Shown here: positions 25,815-36,825 of the stretch, piece after piece
Layout of the letters: each line of letters begins with the position of its first letter
Numbering within the stretch: the first letter of the stretch is position 1
Source of the DNA: Antitrichia curtipendula
Taxonomy: Eukaryota; Streptophyta; Bryopsida; Hypnales; Leucodontaceae
Direction: 5' to 3'
Assembly: GCA_951230915.1 (NCBI GenBank)
Contig: OX579633.1
Coordinates: forward strand, 20,184,574-20,248,573
DNA length: 64,000 nucleotides
The notes under the pieces: generated by a model
The model's input: the letters and a program-made list of their open reading frames with translations, nothing else
Told to the model about the DNA's origin: nothing
Databases searched by the model: none
Position numbers and translations under genes: made by a program

Positions 25815-26113
25815 ATGCGAGCTTGGATTTACATACCCTACTTCTATCTGTCCGCAAGCAATATGGATTCTGTTCATCTTTCTACCGGAGCCTTGTCTGA
25901 GGTCTTTATTGAATCTACCTCTTGTTAGCAACAACATCAGTTGTAAATTCAAAGATTTTTTTTTCGCCTCTGCTGCTGGTTTCACTAGTAGAAAAACAGT
26001 GCCAAAATTAACAAAACATCAACAAATTTTTGTTGATTTGGATACTGCATCGTCCATTTTCACAATTTTTTGTTGATTTCCGTAAAAACTGCCCAAATCG
26101 ACAAATTTTTTTG

Positions 26114-27133
26114 TTAACCCCTAAAGGACCAAGCCATTTTCTGGCTCCGAAACCACTGAAAACTGCCGTTTCTGCTGTGCTCATTCACGAAGTTTCAAAA
26201 ATAGTTTTTTTGTAAATGTAACCATAGGATCTTAAATTTAACTTCTTTGAGAGGATGATATAAAAATTTCATCAAATTTGACCATACGGATTGTGAGATA
26301 TTGTCATTCAAAGTGAAAAGTGTTTTTTTTTTCCACTGTGCCCCAGAATTTCAGATGACTTTGACCACCTTGTGCTCAAATTTTTTGCACTACACACCAT
26401 AGGTTTAAATTTTTTTCTTATAGGTAATGAAGTTAGTCATATGCATACCAATTTTCATATCAATCCAACATCCCGAGCACATGCCAAAAATTCTTGTAAT
26501 GCCACAATGTCCCAAGAATTGGCAATACACTACTGAATTTTCGAATCAAATTTCCCACCACATACTTAGAGATATAGAAAATCCGAACGGTGGATACATA
26601 GATATACTCAGACTTCACTAGTAGGAACAAAAATTTCTCAAAAAAGTGAAAATCTCTAATTTCTATGACCTTCCAAAGTTCGCAGCAGTCACCAAAATAG
26701 ATTACAGAGTGGGCAGCCCTTGTAGAAAGGGACCCAAGATGTTCCCAATAGGTTCCCGGGCAGTTCTCATTCAGTTTTAGTGTAATCCCACAGTTTCCAA
26801 CCAAGTACTTCTCTCTCTTTTGATTTTCATGACAGATGGCTTCAATAATGGGGGCAGAGTGGCTTCTACTTTTGCCAAAAATTTCAGTTGCCCCTGCACA
26901 GTCAAACAACGATTCCTTTGCCACAGCTGCCCTACGAACTGCTTTGGAGGTAAACAACATCATAACTTCTACAGCACATGTCGGATTATGATGAAAATTA
27001 TATATACGCGAAGCTTGTGAGAAGCTACACGCACACAAAAAGTTTCAAAAAATCAGGTCAAAAAACCACTTTGAATGACCTTGCCCGAAATCCCAAGTGT
27101 CCCCCGAGGGGACTTTGGTCCTTTAGGGGTTAA
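26114..27133. mobile_element. TTAA-target element T4, nested in the CACTA element
   Basis: It begins TTAACCCCTAAAGGACC and ends TTGGTCCTTTAGGGGTTAA, nearly perfect inverted repeats. It is related to T2 and T6. The minus-strand frame at 26460-27038 has no recognisable domain and uses an AT-rich, noise-like composition. Confidence 0.75.
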
Positions 27134-27311
27134 TTTGCGTATTACATTTTTAAATTAACAAAAAATCAACACTTTTTTTATTAATTTTGACTAAGAAAAT
27201 TCTCAAGTAAATTTTTTTATTTGAAAAAATGTGTAAATTATCATAGTTAGTATTCTATAAATAGTTTGTTTTTGGAAAAAATAAATAAATCATTCCCAAT
27301 TTGGTAATTTT

Positions 27312-27667
27312 CAAAGTCAGCAAACTTCAAAGACCATTTAGGCATAGCAAAACAACTTTTTTTAACAACTTTGAACTAAGAAAAGTTGCTATATACAAGT
27401 ATCTTTCATCTCTAAAATTCCGTTTGCAATTTTAAGTCTCCAATCAAAAGTTATGACTAAATTTCAGAGAGGGGTTCCATTGAATTTTTTTTGACATTAT
27501 GAAAGACCCTCTCTGAAATTTAGTCACAACTTTTGATTGGAGACTTAAAATTGCAAACGGATTTTTGGAGATGAAAGGTACTTGTATTTAGAAACTTTTC
27601 TTAGTTCAAAGTTTTAAGAAAAAGTTGTTTTGCTATGCTTAAATGGCCTTTGAAATTTGCTGTCTTT
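27312..27667. repeat. long inverted repeat (arms about 163 bp, loop about 29 nt)
   Basis: Left arm is about 27312-27476 and right arm about 27506-27667. Matched pairs include AAATTTCAGAGAGGG with CCCTCTCTGAAATTT, and AATTTTAAGTCTCCAATCAA with its exact complement. A transcript of either strand would fold into a near-perfect hairpin, and such structures can feed small-RNA production. It could also be a fold-back MITE inside the CACTA element. Confidence 0.85.
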
Positions 27668-27753
27668 AACAAAAAAATGAAAAAAAAATACTTTAACTAG
27701 ATAAAACAAAAAAAAATCCACACACACACATGCATGTGTATGTGTGGTGCATT

Positions 27754-27797
27754 GGTTTGAACCTTGCACCCCAAGAGTGGGGTGCAAGGTTCAAACC
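27754..27797. repeat. 44-bp perfect palindrome with 4-nt loop
   Basis: The arms are 20 bp each, GGTTTGAACCTTGCACCCCA (27754-27773) and its exact complement (27778-27797), around AGAG. Just beside it are ACCCCAAATGGGGT and GCCACGTGGC (with a CACGTG core), and before it a CACACACACATGCATGTGTATGTGTGG dyad, so four palindromes fall within about 120 bp. Confidence 0.95.
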
Positions 27798-28054
27798 TTG
27801 CCAGAAACCCCAAATGGGGTGCCACGTGGCGGGCTGCTCGCTTGGCATTCCCATGTGGCAGCTTTTCATTGGTCTATTTTTCTAAAATTTGCTTTTCAAA
27901 AGAAAATTTTAGTGCCCAAATTAACAAAAAACTAACAAAAAAATCAACAGTTTTGTGTTAAAAAATACCCAAATTAACACGTCCAAATCAACAAAAAAAT
28001 CAACACTTTTGTGTTGATTTTTGTTGATTTGGGCATTGTTTTTTTCTACTAGTG

Positions 28055-28415
28055 TTTTCGTGCACCCTTCAATTTGAGATCTATTACTGTAGCTGGTAGG
28101 GTTTCCATGGTTGCATTATGGAAGTAGATCTGCTTGGCACCTCCAGAAAGTGAAGACGCAAGCAACAGCAGCGTGAAAGAGCAACTCTAAGGCCGTAGAC
28201 TTGTATTCCTTGTCACAAGGTTATCCAAGATCGGAGTCAGAAATTTTGAGCAAATTTGGATCCGTGAGCATTATATGCATGAGCGAGGGCTTCGAGCAAG
28301 AGCATGAGAAAATCAACTTTCAATTATTTTCGTGAGACTTGTGTATTGATTTCATATTCTTCTGGAGTCTGATTGATGGTCATGGTGAGCAGATGATGGG
28401 TGATCCACCTGACTA
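28055..28415. other. unassigned, moderately GC sequence
   Basis: Contains a telo-box-like TAGGGTTTCC near 28100 and stretches that could be leader or exon, but no frame I can support. Confidence 0.3.
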
Positions 28416-28707
28416 AGGTAAGGGGTTGTAAAACCAACCTGTCTCTAAAAACGATCTGGTAGATTTTGCCTCTAACATGTACCAGAAGTGTACATTTCAG
28501 GAGGGGGTCGCTTTTAGAAACCACTGTTTTTCAACTTCAAAAATTCATAACTAATTCCATGAAGGTCCAAAAAATATGAAACCACTTGGGTTAGATGCCA
28601 ATTCCATTTTTCTTACCATGAAAATTTACTGAAAATTGTTTTAAGGAGTTTAGCTTCCCCAAAATGCAAATCAGCTAGTAAAGGGTCGCTTTTACAGACC
28701 TTTACCT
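28416..28707. mobile_element. TA-target MITE M1 (292 bp)
   Basis: Ends are AGGTAAGGGGTTGTAAAACC and, on the other strand, AGGTAAAGGTCTGTAAAAGC, flanked by TA (28414-28415 and 28708-28709). The interior is shared with 63321-63623 (landmark GAAGGTCCAAAAAATATGAA) and, shortened, with 52754-52931. Confidence 0.8.
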
Positions 28708-29345
28708 TACTTGTGACTACACTGCAAAGAGATCAAGTGTTGTCCTCATCTAACCTGAATTTATATTCAGTAATTTCTTGCTCTAGAGTCTAAACATTCT
28801 TCTGATGACCAATTGCTCTTAATCTGTTTCGAAAGAAAACTGACAACTGACAGTAGTCTCAGTATTACTCATCTCGTGGTTCATTCCTCAGGTTCCAGAC
28901 ACTAGAGCAAATTCTCCTCTCATGATCTATTCTACTTCACTTCATAAATACACTTGTAGACCTAGTGTCATTCTCACATGAAATGAGTATCTACGGTATT
29001 CTATTGTTGCAGAAGAATGGAACTAGGTTTAGGGTTTACAGGTTGGACACACAACAATTGAGGGTAAGCTTGTTTACTTTGTAAGGGTCCAGTTTCTTTC
29101 TGTGTCTTTATTATCACCTCCTTTTAGTTGGGGATATTGCAACAGCTCTGGGCGACAATACTGCCAGACAACCTTGTGATATCTTCTATTTATTTGAATG
29201 GAAAACCTATCATGGAGTAAATTACGAAGTAATCAAGACCACTAAATATACGAAGATTGTTCTAAATTCTATGTAAACATATTTGCTTGCATTACTTCAC
29301 TACCAAAGCCAAATGACGCTACATATCCTACTTTTCTAACTCTCA

Positions 29346-29900
29346 GATGAAGACTTCCTGGGACTCACCTTCATCAAGCGGCAGGGTGACGAGGCGTGGG
29401 TGATATTGGTGATACAATCTTTGCTCCAAATCCACTTCATAACTCGGAACTCCTTGATTGATGTCTTGCAGCTGTTGCTGAAAACAATGCTGACATCCGA
29501 GCTGAGAAATTTGAATTCTGGATACTTGGAGTTGCTGCTGCTGAATCTAAGGTAGGCACCCCCAAAATGGCACTTGACCTTAAACCGCCATCTACAGGGT
29601 GTGTACATTTCCAAAATCAGTTATGTACCTATTTGGATGGAGCGCTTTCAGAAACAAACTTTGACCCTTAATAACTTTTGCATACGGTGTCCAAATGCTA
29701 CGTTCTCTGGTGCATTGGAACCTCCTTTCACTTGCCAACAAGAATATATGAAAAATTGACCAGTCTAATAATAGTAACCAGGCTCACTAGCAAAAAGTGG
29801 CGGTTTTGGGTGTACCCACCTTATCACATGATTTTACATGGGAAAGGGAACCGCACACACCAGGGTATTTCCTTATCACAAATGCACTAAGTAACCTTGT
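29346..29900 (+). pseudogene. exon-like sequence interrupted by MITE M2
   Basis: Between 29470 and 29549 a frame following a good acceptor (GATGTCTTGCAG) reads VAENNADIRAEKFEFWILGV and AAAES, which looks like genuine protein. A second frame over 29346-29549 is also open and stays open if the MITE plus one TA (29550-29823) is removed, ending in a TAA near 29908. I cannot decide which frame was real. The MITE begins exactly where the open sequence stops and supplies AAG|GTAGGC, a donor-like sequence. Confidence 0.3.
29550..29821. mobile_element. TA-target MITE M2 (272 bp)
   Basis: Ends are AGGTAGGCACCCCCAAAATG and, on the other strand, AGGTGGGTACACCCAAAACC, flanked by TA (29548-29549 and 29822-29823). 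The copy at 44975-45246 is the same length in opposite orientation; 62094-62369 is a third copy. Confidence 0.85.
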
Positions 29901-30029
29901 TGTTTAAGGTTTCTGACACCTTTAATTTAATGGATGATGATTAGGGTTCTGAAGTTTCAAATGGCCCTAGCCTTGATTTTCAGAAAGGACCTGCTATAGC
30001 AGTTTCAGAGCTTACATCAAACACACACA

Positions 30030-30560
30030 ATGGGGATGGGTATCAACCAATTGGACTTACTTCCAACACTTGCGCGTACTCACCAAGAACTGATCTCTTG
30101 TCAGCAGCAGCAAAGTTTGTCTTCAGCAACAGCAAATCCAAGAATCCAGAGCCCAACTTTCGGATTTGCAAAATCAGCAACATATCCCACACCGCACTGT
30201 CGTAGCTCACAGACTCATGCACACTCAAGAAGGCAACAAAAACTTGAACACACGCCTGCACACAAACAATGAAGCGCGATTAAAGATTTTCAAATAGTTG
30301 ATTAGAACCTTTCTTTCTTGCTACCAGAACTGTACCGACACCAACCCAGAGCCACACTCAGAATCCCAAGGCTTGGTGATCCCATGCTCCTCCAATTGCT
30401 CACCGCTAATGAAATGATTTCATACTCGTTCTGCACTGCAACAAAAACGGGGTGCAAGTGTCTGCCAAACCTCAAGAAGGAAAACTGGCTCACAAGTTTC
30501 ATGATGAGCTCATTATGTAAGCTTAGTGCAAGAACTGCTCACAGGCTCAGTACAGACAAT
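30030..30560 (+). other. unassigned sequence with open frames
   Basis: Gln/Ser/Thr-rich open frames on the plus strand (30030-30272 and 30318-30602) include a CAG-type glutamine run. They could be exon or UTR sequence. No domain is recognised and no splice structure could be supported. Confidence 0.25.
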
Positions 30561-30961
30561 TGGGAACAAAAAGGGGGTAAGAGGGGGAACAGAAGGGGGT
30601 AAGAGGGGGAACAGAAGGGGGTAAGAAGGGGAACAGAAGGGGGTAAGAAGGGGAACAAAAGGGGGTAAGAGGGGGAACAAAAGGGGGTAAGAGGGGGAAC
30701 AAAAAGGGCCGGGGTGAACTGACCCCCTCGCTCGTACCCCTGGGAAAACCCTGAAATTTTTTATTTTCCATGCATGAATTTTTTTGCAAATTCTGAATTC
30801 ATATTTGCAATCAGAGGCCCCAAATTAGCTAAGGGGGGTTTAGAAAATAGATTTTACACAGCACTAAATAGGTGGGTTTTTTTATGTGCTCCCCTAGATG
30901 GACTTTGGCAGTACGAGCGAGGGGGTCAGTTCACCCCGGCCACAAAAAGGGGGTAAGAGGG
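30561..30961. repeat. G-rich 22-bp minisatellite, interrupted by a MITE
   Basis: Seven units start at about 30561, 30583, 30605, 30627, 30649, 30671 and 30693, each close to GGGGGAACAAAAGGGGGTAA plus GA. The last is split by the MITE at 30707-30941 and resumes at 30942. Runs of 4-5 G spaced 5-7 nt apart on the plus strand could form G-quadruplexes. Open frames reading through on the other strand (Pro/Phe/Leu repeats) are artefacts. Confidence 0.9.
30707..30941. mobile_element. 235-bp MITE with 31-bp perfect terminal repeats
   Basis: Positions 30707-30737 (starting GGCCGGGGTGAACTGACCCC) are the exact inverse of 30911-30941. ACAAAAAG flanks both ends (30699-30706 and 30942-30949), an 8-bp target duplication. 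Removing the element and one duplication restores one minisatellite unit, which proves insertion. An 8-bp duplication suits hAT or P superfamilies, but the termini do not start CAG, so the superfamily is open. The 173-bp interior is non-coding. Confidence 0.92.
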
Positions 30962-33900
30962 GGAATCAAAGGCAGACTGTAACTCCTTCGATTCAAGAAA
31001 TGCAGAACTACTGGTTCAATAATGGGAGTATTTTGATGGCTACCTTGGTCATGGGGCAACGTCCTTCTGAAACGAGGTGGTAGGATGAATAATGCATCAA
31101 CAAAGGGTAGAAGACAAGAACAATTGTCAAAGTTTTGTAATTTGAAACAGTAAAGAAGAATATGTTGGAGACTTTGTTACATAAGGGATCAATACAATTT
31201 GTTTGGCCTCTAGTCATGCTGTTGATGTGGTGATGGTTTGTAAGATAATTGAGACGCCATGATCTTATATTATTTTTAACAAGAATAAACCTATCATTTA
31301 TTGCTCACATCTAAGAAAAACAGACAACAACCATTGCCATTTACCAAATAGGAACCACAAGATTCAACTACCAATTCAATTGAAATGGAAAGAAATTTTT
31401 GTATCATTGTCCAATGACCGCACTCTGTACAGTGAAGGGTTGTAAGGAATTCTTAACTAGATTTTAGCTTCATTGCCTTTAAATTGCAATAAAATTTGTA
31501 GAATTTTAATTTTTTTTATTTTTTCAAAGGTGTATCTTAACTTAACATTTAATATTCATGCCAAATTTCAAAACATGCAAGTCTCTATATTTACATGGAG
31601 AATGATTTGAATTTAGTTTGTGCAGTGATTTGTGAGTTTGTTCTATATCTTTTTGTTTGTGTTTCATAGTTACCAAAATAAGAAAGATTTGACAAATTTT
31701 TCAATGGCCTGAAGGACAGCGTGTATTTTTTATAACAAATTGCAAAAAATATTAAAAAATGGAAGGCATGCCGAATTGCCGACCTAAATGTGCAAAAAAA
31801 AAAAAATTTTAAAGGTGCGTACGATGTCTCAAAATTCCAAAGAGCAATCATTCATTGAAAATTGAAGAGTTCTTTGAGAGACTAGTGGGAGTTGATGCTT
31901 GATGGGTGATTGTTTAAGGAAAGTAGTCTAGTACCATAAATAAGCCTCCATATGTTTTCAACTTTGAAAATTTGATTATAGAGCATTGTGTGAGTGTTAG
32001 AAAAACTTATGAATTAAATTAAGTTGGTTTCCTTTCAAGGAAGCTAACAATGTTAAATCCCACCAAATTCATCAATTTGACCACTAAGTTCTTTGAGGCA
32101 GAAAAAATGTAGATTATAGGTGCTTGTAACTTAAATATCTCCATAATTGTTTAAAATAACAATTGAATATAATTATTACTATTCTAGTAGTGCAACTATT
32201 GCAACATTTTGCACAACATTCTTCTATTTAAGAAAACGCAATATTCTCTTTAGTTTGTTAGAATGTAAAGTTTTAATTCAATGGTACTTTCAAAATTTGG
32301 ATGAAAAGTTGTAATGAAGAAAAAGGTTTGTTTTTATTGGATCTAGACAAGGTAAAGATGATTACTATAATGTACTTTACCATGCATAGTACTATTTAGA
32401 CATTGTATGAATTAATCATGAATTTTCAAAGTATTATGGTTGAACATAGGTTCACCACATCATTTTAAAACAAAATATTATGGAGTAATATTTTTTGGAA
32501 TATTAAAAACTTTTGACCAATTTTCAATTTGTGTGTATCGTATTTGTGCAAGGACCATTTTAATCTTCTTTGTATTGTTTCAATCTTATAGGATGTCTCC
32601 AAAAAGATAAAAAAGAGTGTTTTATATACTTTAGTGTTGTCTGCTAGCAAATGATATGGAATTAGTTCATCTATATAAGGTAAGCTACTCCATTCTAGAT
32701 CAAATGGGAGCAAGCCCATTGTAAGCTAAATTATATTAGTGGTGTACATTCAAGTTTTGAAATGTACATTACTAGCATAATTTAGTATACAACAGGCTTA
32801 CATCCATTTATTATAGAGTAGGGTTGTTTACCATATGAGTATTACCACCTAATCCACTTATCACTTTTTTCTGGAAATTATTGAAAAAGATAGGTTAAGC
32901 CTTTATGATTTTAAACAGAACAAATTGTTTGTTTTTTATATTTGACATAATAGGAACATGAATTGAGGTATATGACAGGGATATAAGTTTGTATTTATGT
33001 TGAGTAAAATCCAATAATACATGGCACTTCCAACGTGCTTGCAAGGAGAATGAAAATAGAAAAGGTTTTTCTTTAAAAAACTAGTAATGTATGATTTGTA
33101 TCTGATGGCTAGAGTTGATGAAATCTGTTTTAAAAAGTAGATAACATAATTTACAAGCACTTTTAAAAATTATTATTGTATGAAAAAAAAAATATTATAA
33201 CCCAATTCTTAATCTCAAATCATTTTGTCCCTCCAAAGGAACTTCTAACTTTTGATTCATTTATAATTAGAACTTGAATTTTTTATTTATTGAAAGTGCA
33301 TTTAAAATTAATTTCAAATATGTAAAAAAAATTCAAATTTAGAAATTGAACAATGAAAATAAACTACTTCAAAGTTAGCTAAAAGACAAAAATTATAGAG
33401 GAGTTGACAAATCACGATTACCAATGCACATTTCACTTCAAATTGGAGTAAACTAAATTTGATAAGCTTCTTTTCATTACTTGGATCCATATTAAAAAAA
33501 ATCATTTTTATGGATAAAATTCACATCAAGCGTAAATAGCAAGAATTGGCCAAAGATTTGTAGAATAAGCTTCTTCTTCTTTAGAAAAGTCAATAAACTA
33601 TAATGAGGGAATTTGTACTAGTATTTTTCACAAATGTACTCAAATAAATTTTTTTTTAAAATTGGAAGAGAAAACATTTTTTTCCATCCTGCAGTCTTAG
33701 ATGAAGTCATTTAAATGAACACTTAGTATCTATAGCAATGTTTCAGGGTTAAATTATCATATAAGGTAATTAAACCTAAAATTGTCCAAATAAGCATTTG
33801 CACATTGTTCACCCTTAAAAATATGTGGGAAATCATGTGTATAATATTATATTACCATATCTGATATCTAAAATATAACTTATGTATTAAAATATGACAA

Positions 33901-34693
33901 GACATGTACCAATGGATTGATAATTCAAGAAATAACATCTTTCATTTGTATATAATTTGAACATCTAAACATTATTACATTCAAAGATGGCACCATACAT
34001 ATAGAATACATGACCCTTTTGTATCTTCTGAGATATGTATACATAAATACAAACTTTTATTACAATTGCACACTGTAATTAAGGCGCATATCATTAGGAA
34101 AAATTTCAGCCCTATAGAAGGCCGCAAGTTTGCATGGCAGAAGTACAATTACAAAAAAAAAATTATTAATTTTTCTTTTGAATTTGATGAGGCACTACTA
34201 ATGCCACATCAGATAGGTGATTTCAATTTTATTTTTTATTTTAAAAAAGAATTCCAAAAAAATATTTAAAAATAAAAACTATAATATTTTTTTTCTTGTA
34301 TTTGCATCACGACTGAAAGTCAAATGGCCTTTTATAGGGTTTAGAATTTTGTAATGTCTCATGTATAGTGGAAACACCATTTCCATCCAAATTTGGATTT
34401 TTCCAATCCTTAACTCGTAAAGTACACGTCCCTCCATGACCAAGGTAGGCACCGGAATGCTTGGATTATTGGACCAATAGGTGCATTCTTTGTTTCTACA
34501 ATGTGAACACTCAAGTCATCCATTGACCTCTTTTTGGTCTTAAAAGTCCTTTAAGGGTTAAGAATTAGGCCCTATTACCAAGGTACTTAGTCAAAAAATA
34601 AAAATTCTTAGATGAATAGGTGCATTGTCCAACTCTAAAGTTTCTTAGAAAGTCATTCATGAGACACTTTTAGTCCTTAATATTATTACATGG
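30962..34693. other. AT-rich intergenic sequence
   Basis: No credible gene in 3.7 kb apart from the U6 pseudogene at 32505-32608. A possible right end of a TTAA element (CTTTAAGGGTTAA) lies near 34550, without a matching left end that I could find. Confidence 0.5.
32505..32608 (-). pseudogene. U6: second, strongly decayed U6 snRNA pseudogene
   Basis: On the minus strand the order of U6 blocks is kept: GGAGACATCC, AAGATTGAAACAATACA, AAGAAGATTA, TGGTCCTTGCACAA, ACACACAAATTGA, TTGGTCAAAAGTTTTT. Many substitutions, mostly G or C to A or T, destroy the ACAGAGA box (ACAAAGA) and the AGC triad. The decay direction fits old, unselected sequence. Confidence 0.75.
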
Positions 34694-35617
34694 TTAACCC
34701 CTAAAGCCCCGAGGCCTTTTCTCCATCAAAACACACTCAAAACTGCCACTTCTATTGCAAAGAGCAAAAAACTATAAAAAAATGTTTTTTTCTGCATATC
34801 TAACCGTATGATCTTGTACTAGACTAGTATAAGAATGTGTGCAAGAAATTTCAAAAACTTTGACCAAATAGATTGCAAGATATTTGCATTCAAAGTGAAA
34901 AAAACAAGGTTTTTTGCACCTTGCTTAACTAGATTTTTGGGCTTTGAACCTATTTAACTTAAATTTTTTGTATTGTTGATTTTGAATTCTTAAGTTTATA
35001 TGTTCAATACTTCAGTTGAGAATCTATGAAAAAAAATTAAAGAAAAAAACACTAAATTTTTACTCATTAAAAAATTGTTAAGCAGAAGTAGGTTCAAGAT
35101 TGAAGGAATAACTAAATTGTTAATAGCTCCAAGACAAAATTGAAATACCATAATTCCAAAGGTGAGATTATTTTAGCAATCAAATTCAACCTTGTCTAAC
35201 AATTTTTTTCTGAAAACTATAAAAATTGCATTAAAAAATGAATCCTAAAAGTTATTTTTTTATAGAAGATGCTTAGATTGCCCGAAAAACTAAGATTGTT
35301 CATAAATTTTTCATTATTAGTCCAAATAGAATGAATCAAAGCTTCAAATGTAGACAAAAAGACATGGATTTTGAAAAAAATATTTAATAAATTTATTTTG
35401 ACTTTCTGTGATTTTTTTGTGCTGCCCGCCAAAATCTATTTTTGGCATAATTTTTCACTCAGGCACCAATTGAAATAAAAATTATATATCCACAAAGCTC
35501 TCACAGAACCGCACAACCTCAAAAACTCCCAAAAAATTTCTCTACAAATTGAGGTCACAGGAACCTACCCGGACCCAAATTGTCCCATGAGGGGACAAAT
35601 GGGCCTTTAGGGGTTAA
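34694..35617. mobile_element. TTAA-target element T5
   Basis: It begins TTAACCCCTAAAGCCCC and ends TGGGCCTTTAGGGGTTAA. A CCCATGAGGGGACAAATGGG palindrome-like motif lies near the right end. Remnants of the same subfamily occur at about 20290-20750 and 42575-43020 (in the duplicated segments) and at 48511-49310. Confidence 0.75.
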
Positions 35618-35948
35618 AGTCATGTTGGTAACACTTCAAAGACCACTTCAAAAATGGATCAATGCTAGGAATTGACAATATTGCAAATCTTCAAGTTGAA
35701 AGATATCTAAGGTAGGATCACTCAAAATTGAACATGCTCCAGAAAGAAAGCCTTAACAAATCTTTAAAAAAAATAAATGCTTCATTGCACAATGTTCAAC
35801 ATGATAAACATATTTAAAAACTATGCCGCAAATTGAAAACTCTATTGATTAAACCTTGACCTCTTATTCCTCAATATGCCATTCTTGAACTTCACAAAAT
35901 GCTAGTCGCAATTTACCTACATATGACTTATCATGCAAGAGACCTTCT

Positions 35949-36178
35949 TTGATCCTTAAAGGACAAGGGGGTGACCTTGGAAATCATCAGGTTTCATTAC
36001 CATGTGAATCATTGGCTTAAGAAATAGCAAAAGCACTTATTGGAAGTCAAACTACTATAAAAGACCTCCCCTTTTCACAACAAAATTATGAGGATGAATA
36101 GGTGTATTTTTGCCCTACTACAATGATTCCTTGTCATCCATCGGACATTTGATGTCCATGTCGACGTTTAAATGTTAA
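35949..36178. mobile_element. short TTAA element (C family)
   Basis: The left end is TTGATCCTTAAAGGACAAGG (one-base variant of TTAA) and the right end is GTCGACGTTTAAATGTTAA. Interior matches 12123-12370, including GGAAATCATC and AGGATGAATAGGTG. Confidence 0.5.
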
Positions 36179-36633
36179 CACACAAATAAGAGTCTTCAAA
36201 ATTTGCTCAATTTTAGCTCAAATGTGACTTTACAAATTCAATGATTCAACCATTGCAGAAATGGCTAGTAGTTCAGTCACATATTCTCATGGCAACTTTA
36301 ACACTATGCCTAGCTCAATCACAACTTGTCAAAATATAATTCAATATTTTAATGCCATGTGGAATAGAAACAAAAAGCATAAAAATATTTTGTTCAACCC
36401 CCCTATACTGCATTGGTCTAATGTTGTCATCCCTCCCCCCAAAATGATTTAAATAAGATCAATAAATCAGAGGAATAACTTTATTTGGTGTTTTTTTCAT
36501 GTATTGATCCCATAATTTCATGTACTTGTTACCAAGTGAACACAATCAGTTTCAACTTTCGATAAACAATGGCACAAACATAGGCAACAAATAATCATAT
36601 AACAATTTAGAAGTGCAAGAATTGAGGTGTCAC

Positions 36634-36714
36634 TTAACCCCTAAAGGGCGGAGACCATGACCATGTAGTCAAATTTGCATACGTTGAACAGACCTTTGGT
36701 TCTTTAGGGATTAA
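36634..36714. mobile_element. 81-bp minimal TTAA element
   Basis: Ends are TTAACCCCTAAAGGGCGG and TTTGGTTCTTTAGGGATTAA. Little remains beyond the inverted ends, so it looks like an extreme internal-deletion derivative that still has both termini. Confidence 0.65.
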
Positions 36715-36825
36715 GTTACTTGACTTAAGTTTCAAATTGAAGTCCCTCCCTGTCCTAGGGCACATCTTCAATCCGTGTCTTGGGGCAAATTACAACCATA
36801 AGTAAAAGGCAATAGGATGAACAAA

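Larger units (their letters stand above)
25983..28054. mobile_element. CACTA-type (EnSpm) element of 2.07 kb, with nested insertion
   Basis: Ends are CACTAGTAGAAAAA and its inverted copy TTTTTCTACTAGTG, flanked by a 3-bp duplication TTT (25980-25982 and 28055-28057). Sub-terminal sequence is rich in repeated CAACAAAAATCAAC and TTTTTGTTGATTTGG motifs on both strands, as in CACTA subterminal regions. No transposase frame is present. It contains the TTAA element at 26114-27133, a long hairpin at 27312-27667 and a palindrome cluster at 27716-27835. Confidence 0.8.

Noticed and set aside
26460..27038. 192-aa minus-strand frame inside T4
   Set aside because: Related TTAA elements do not keep it open, and there is no DDE/DDD-type transposase signature.
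27754..27797. tRNA-like sequence because of GGTTCAAACC
   Set aside because: It is a simple palindrome with no A-box, acceptor stem or anticodon arm.
30547..30789. 80-aa minus-strand Pro/Phe/Leu repeat frame
   Set aside because: Translation of the 22-bp minisatellite running into the MITE.
34540..34565. Right end of another TTAA element (CTTTAAGGGTTAA)
   Set aside because: No credible left end within 1.2 kb upstream, so the boundaries cannot be supported.
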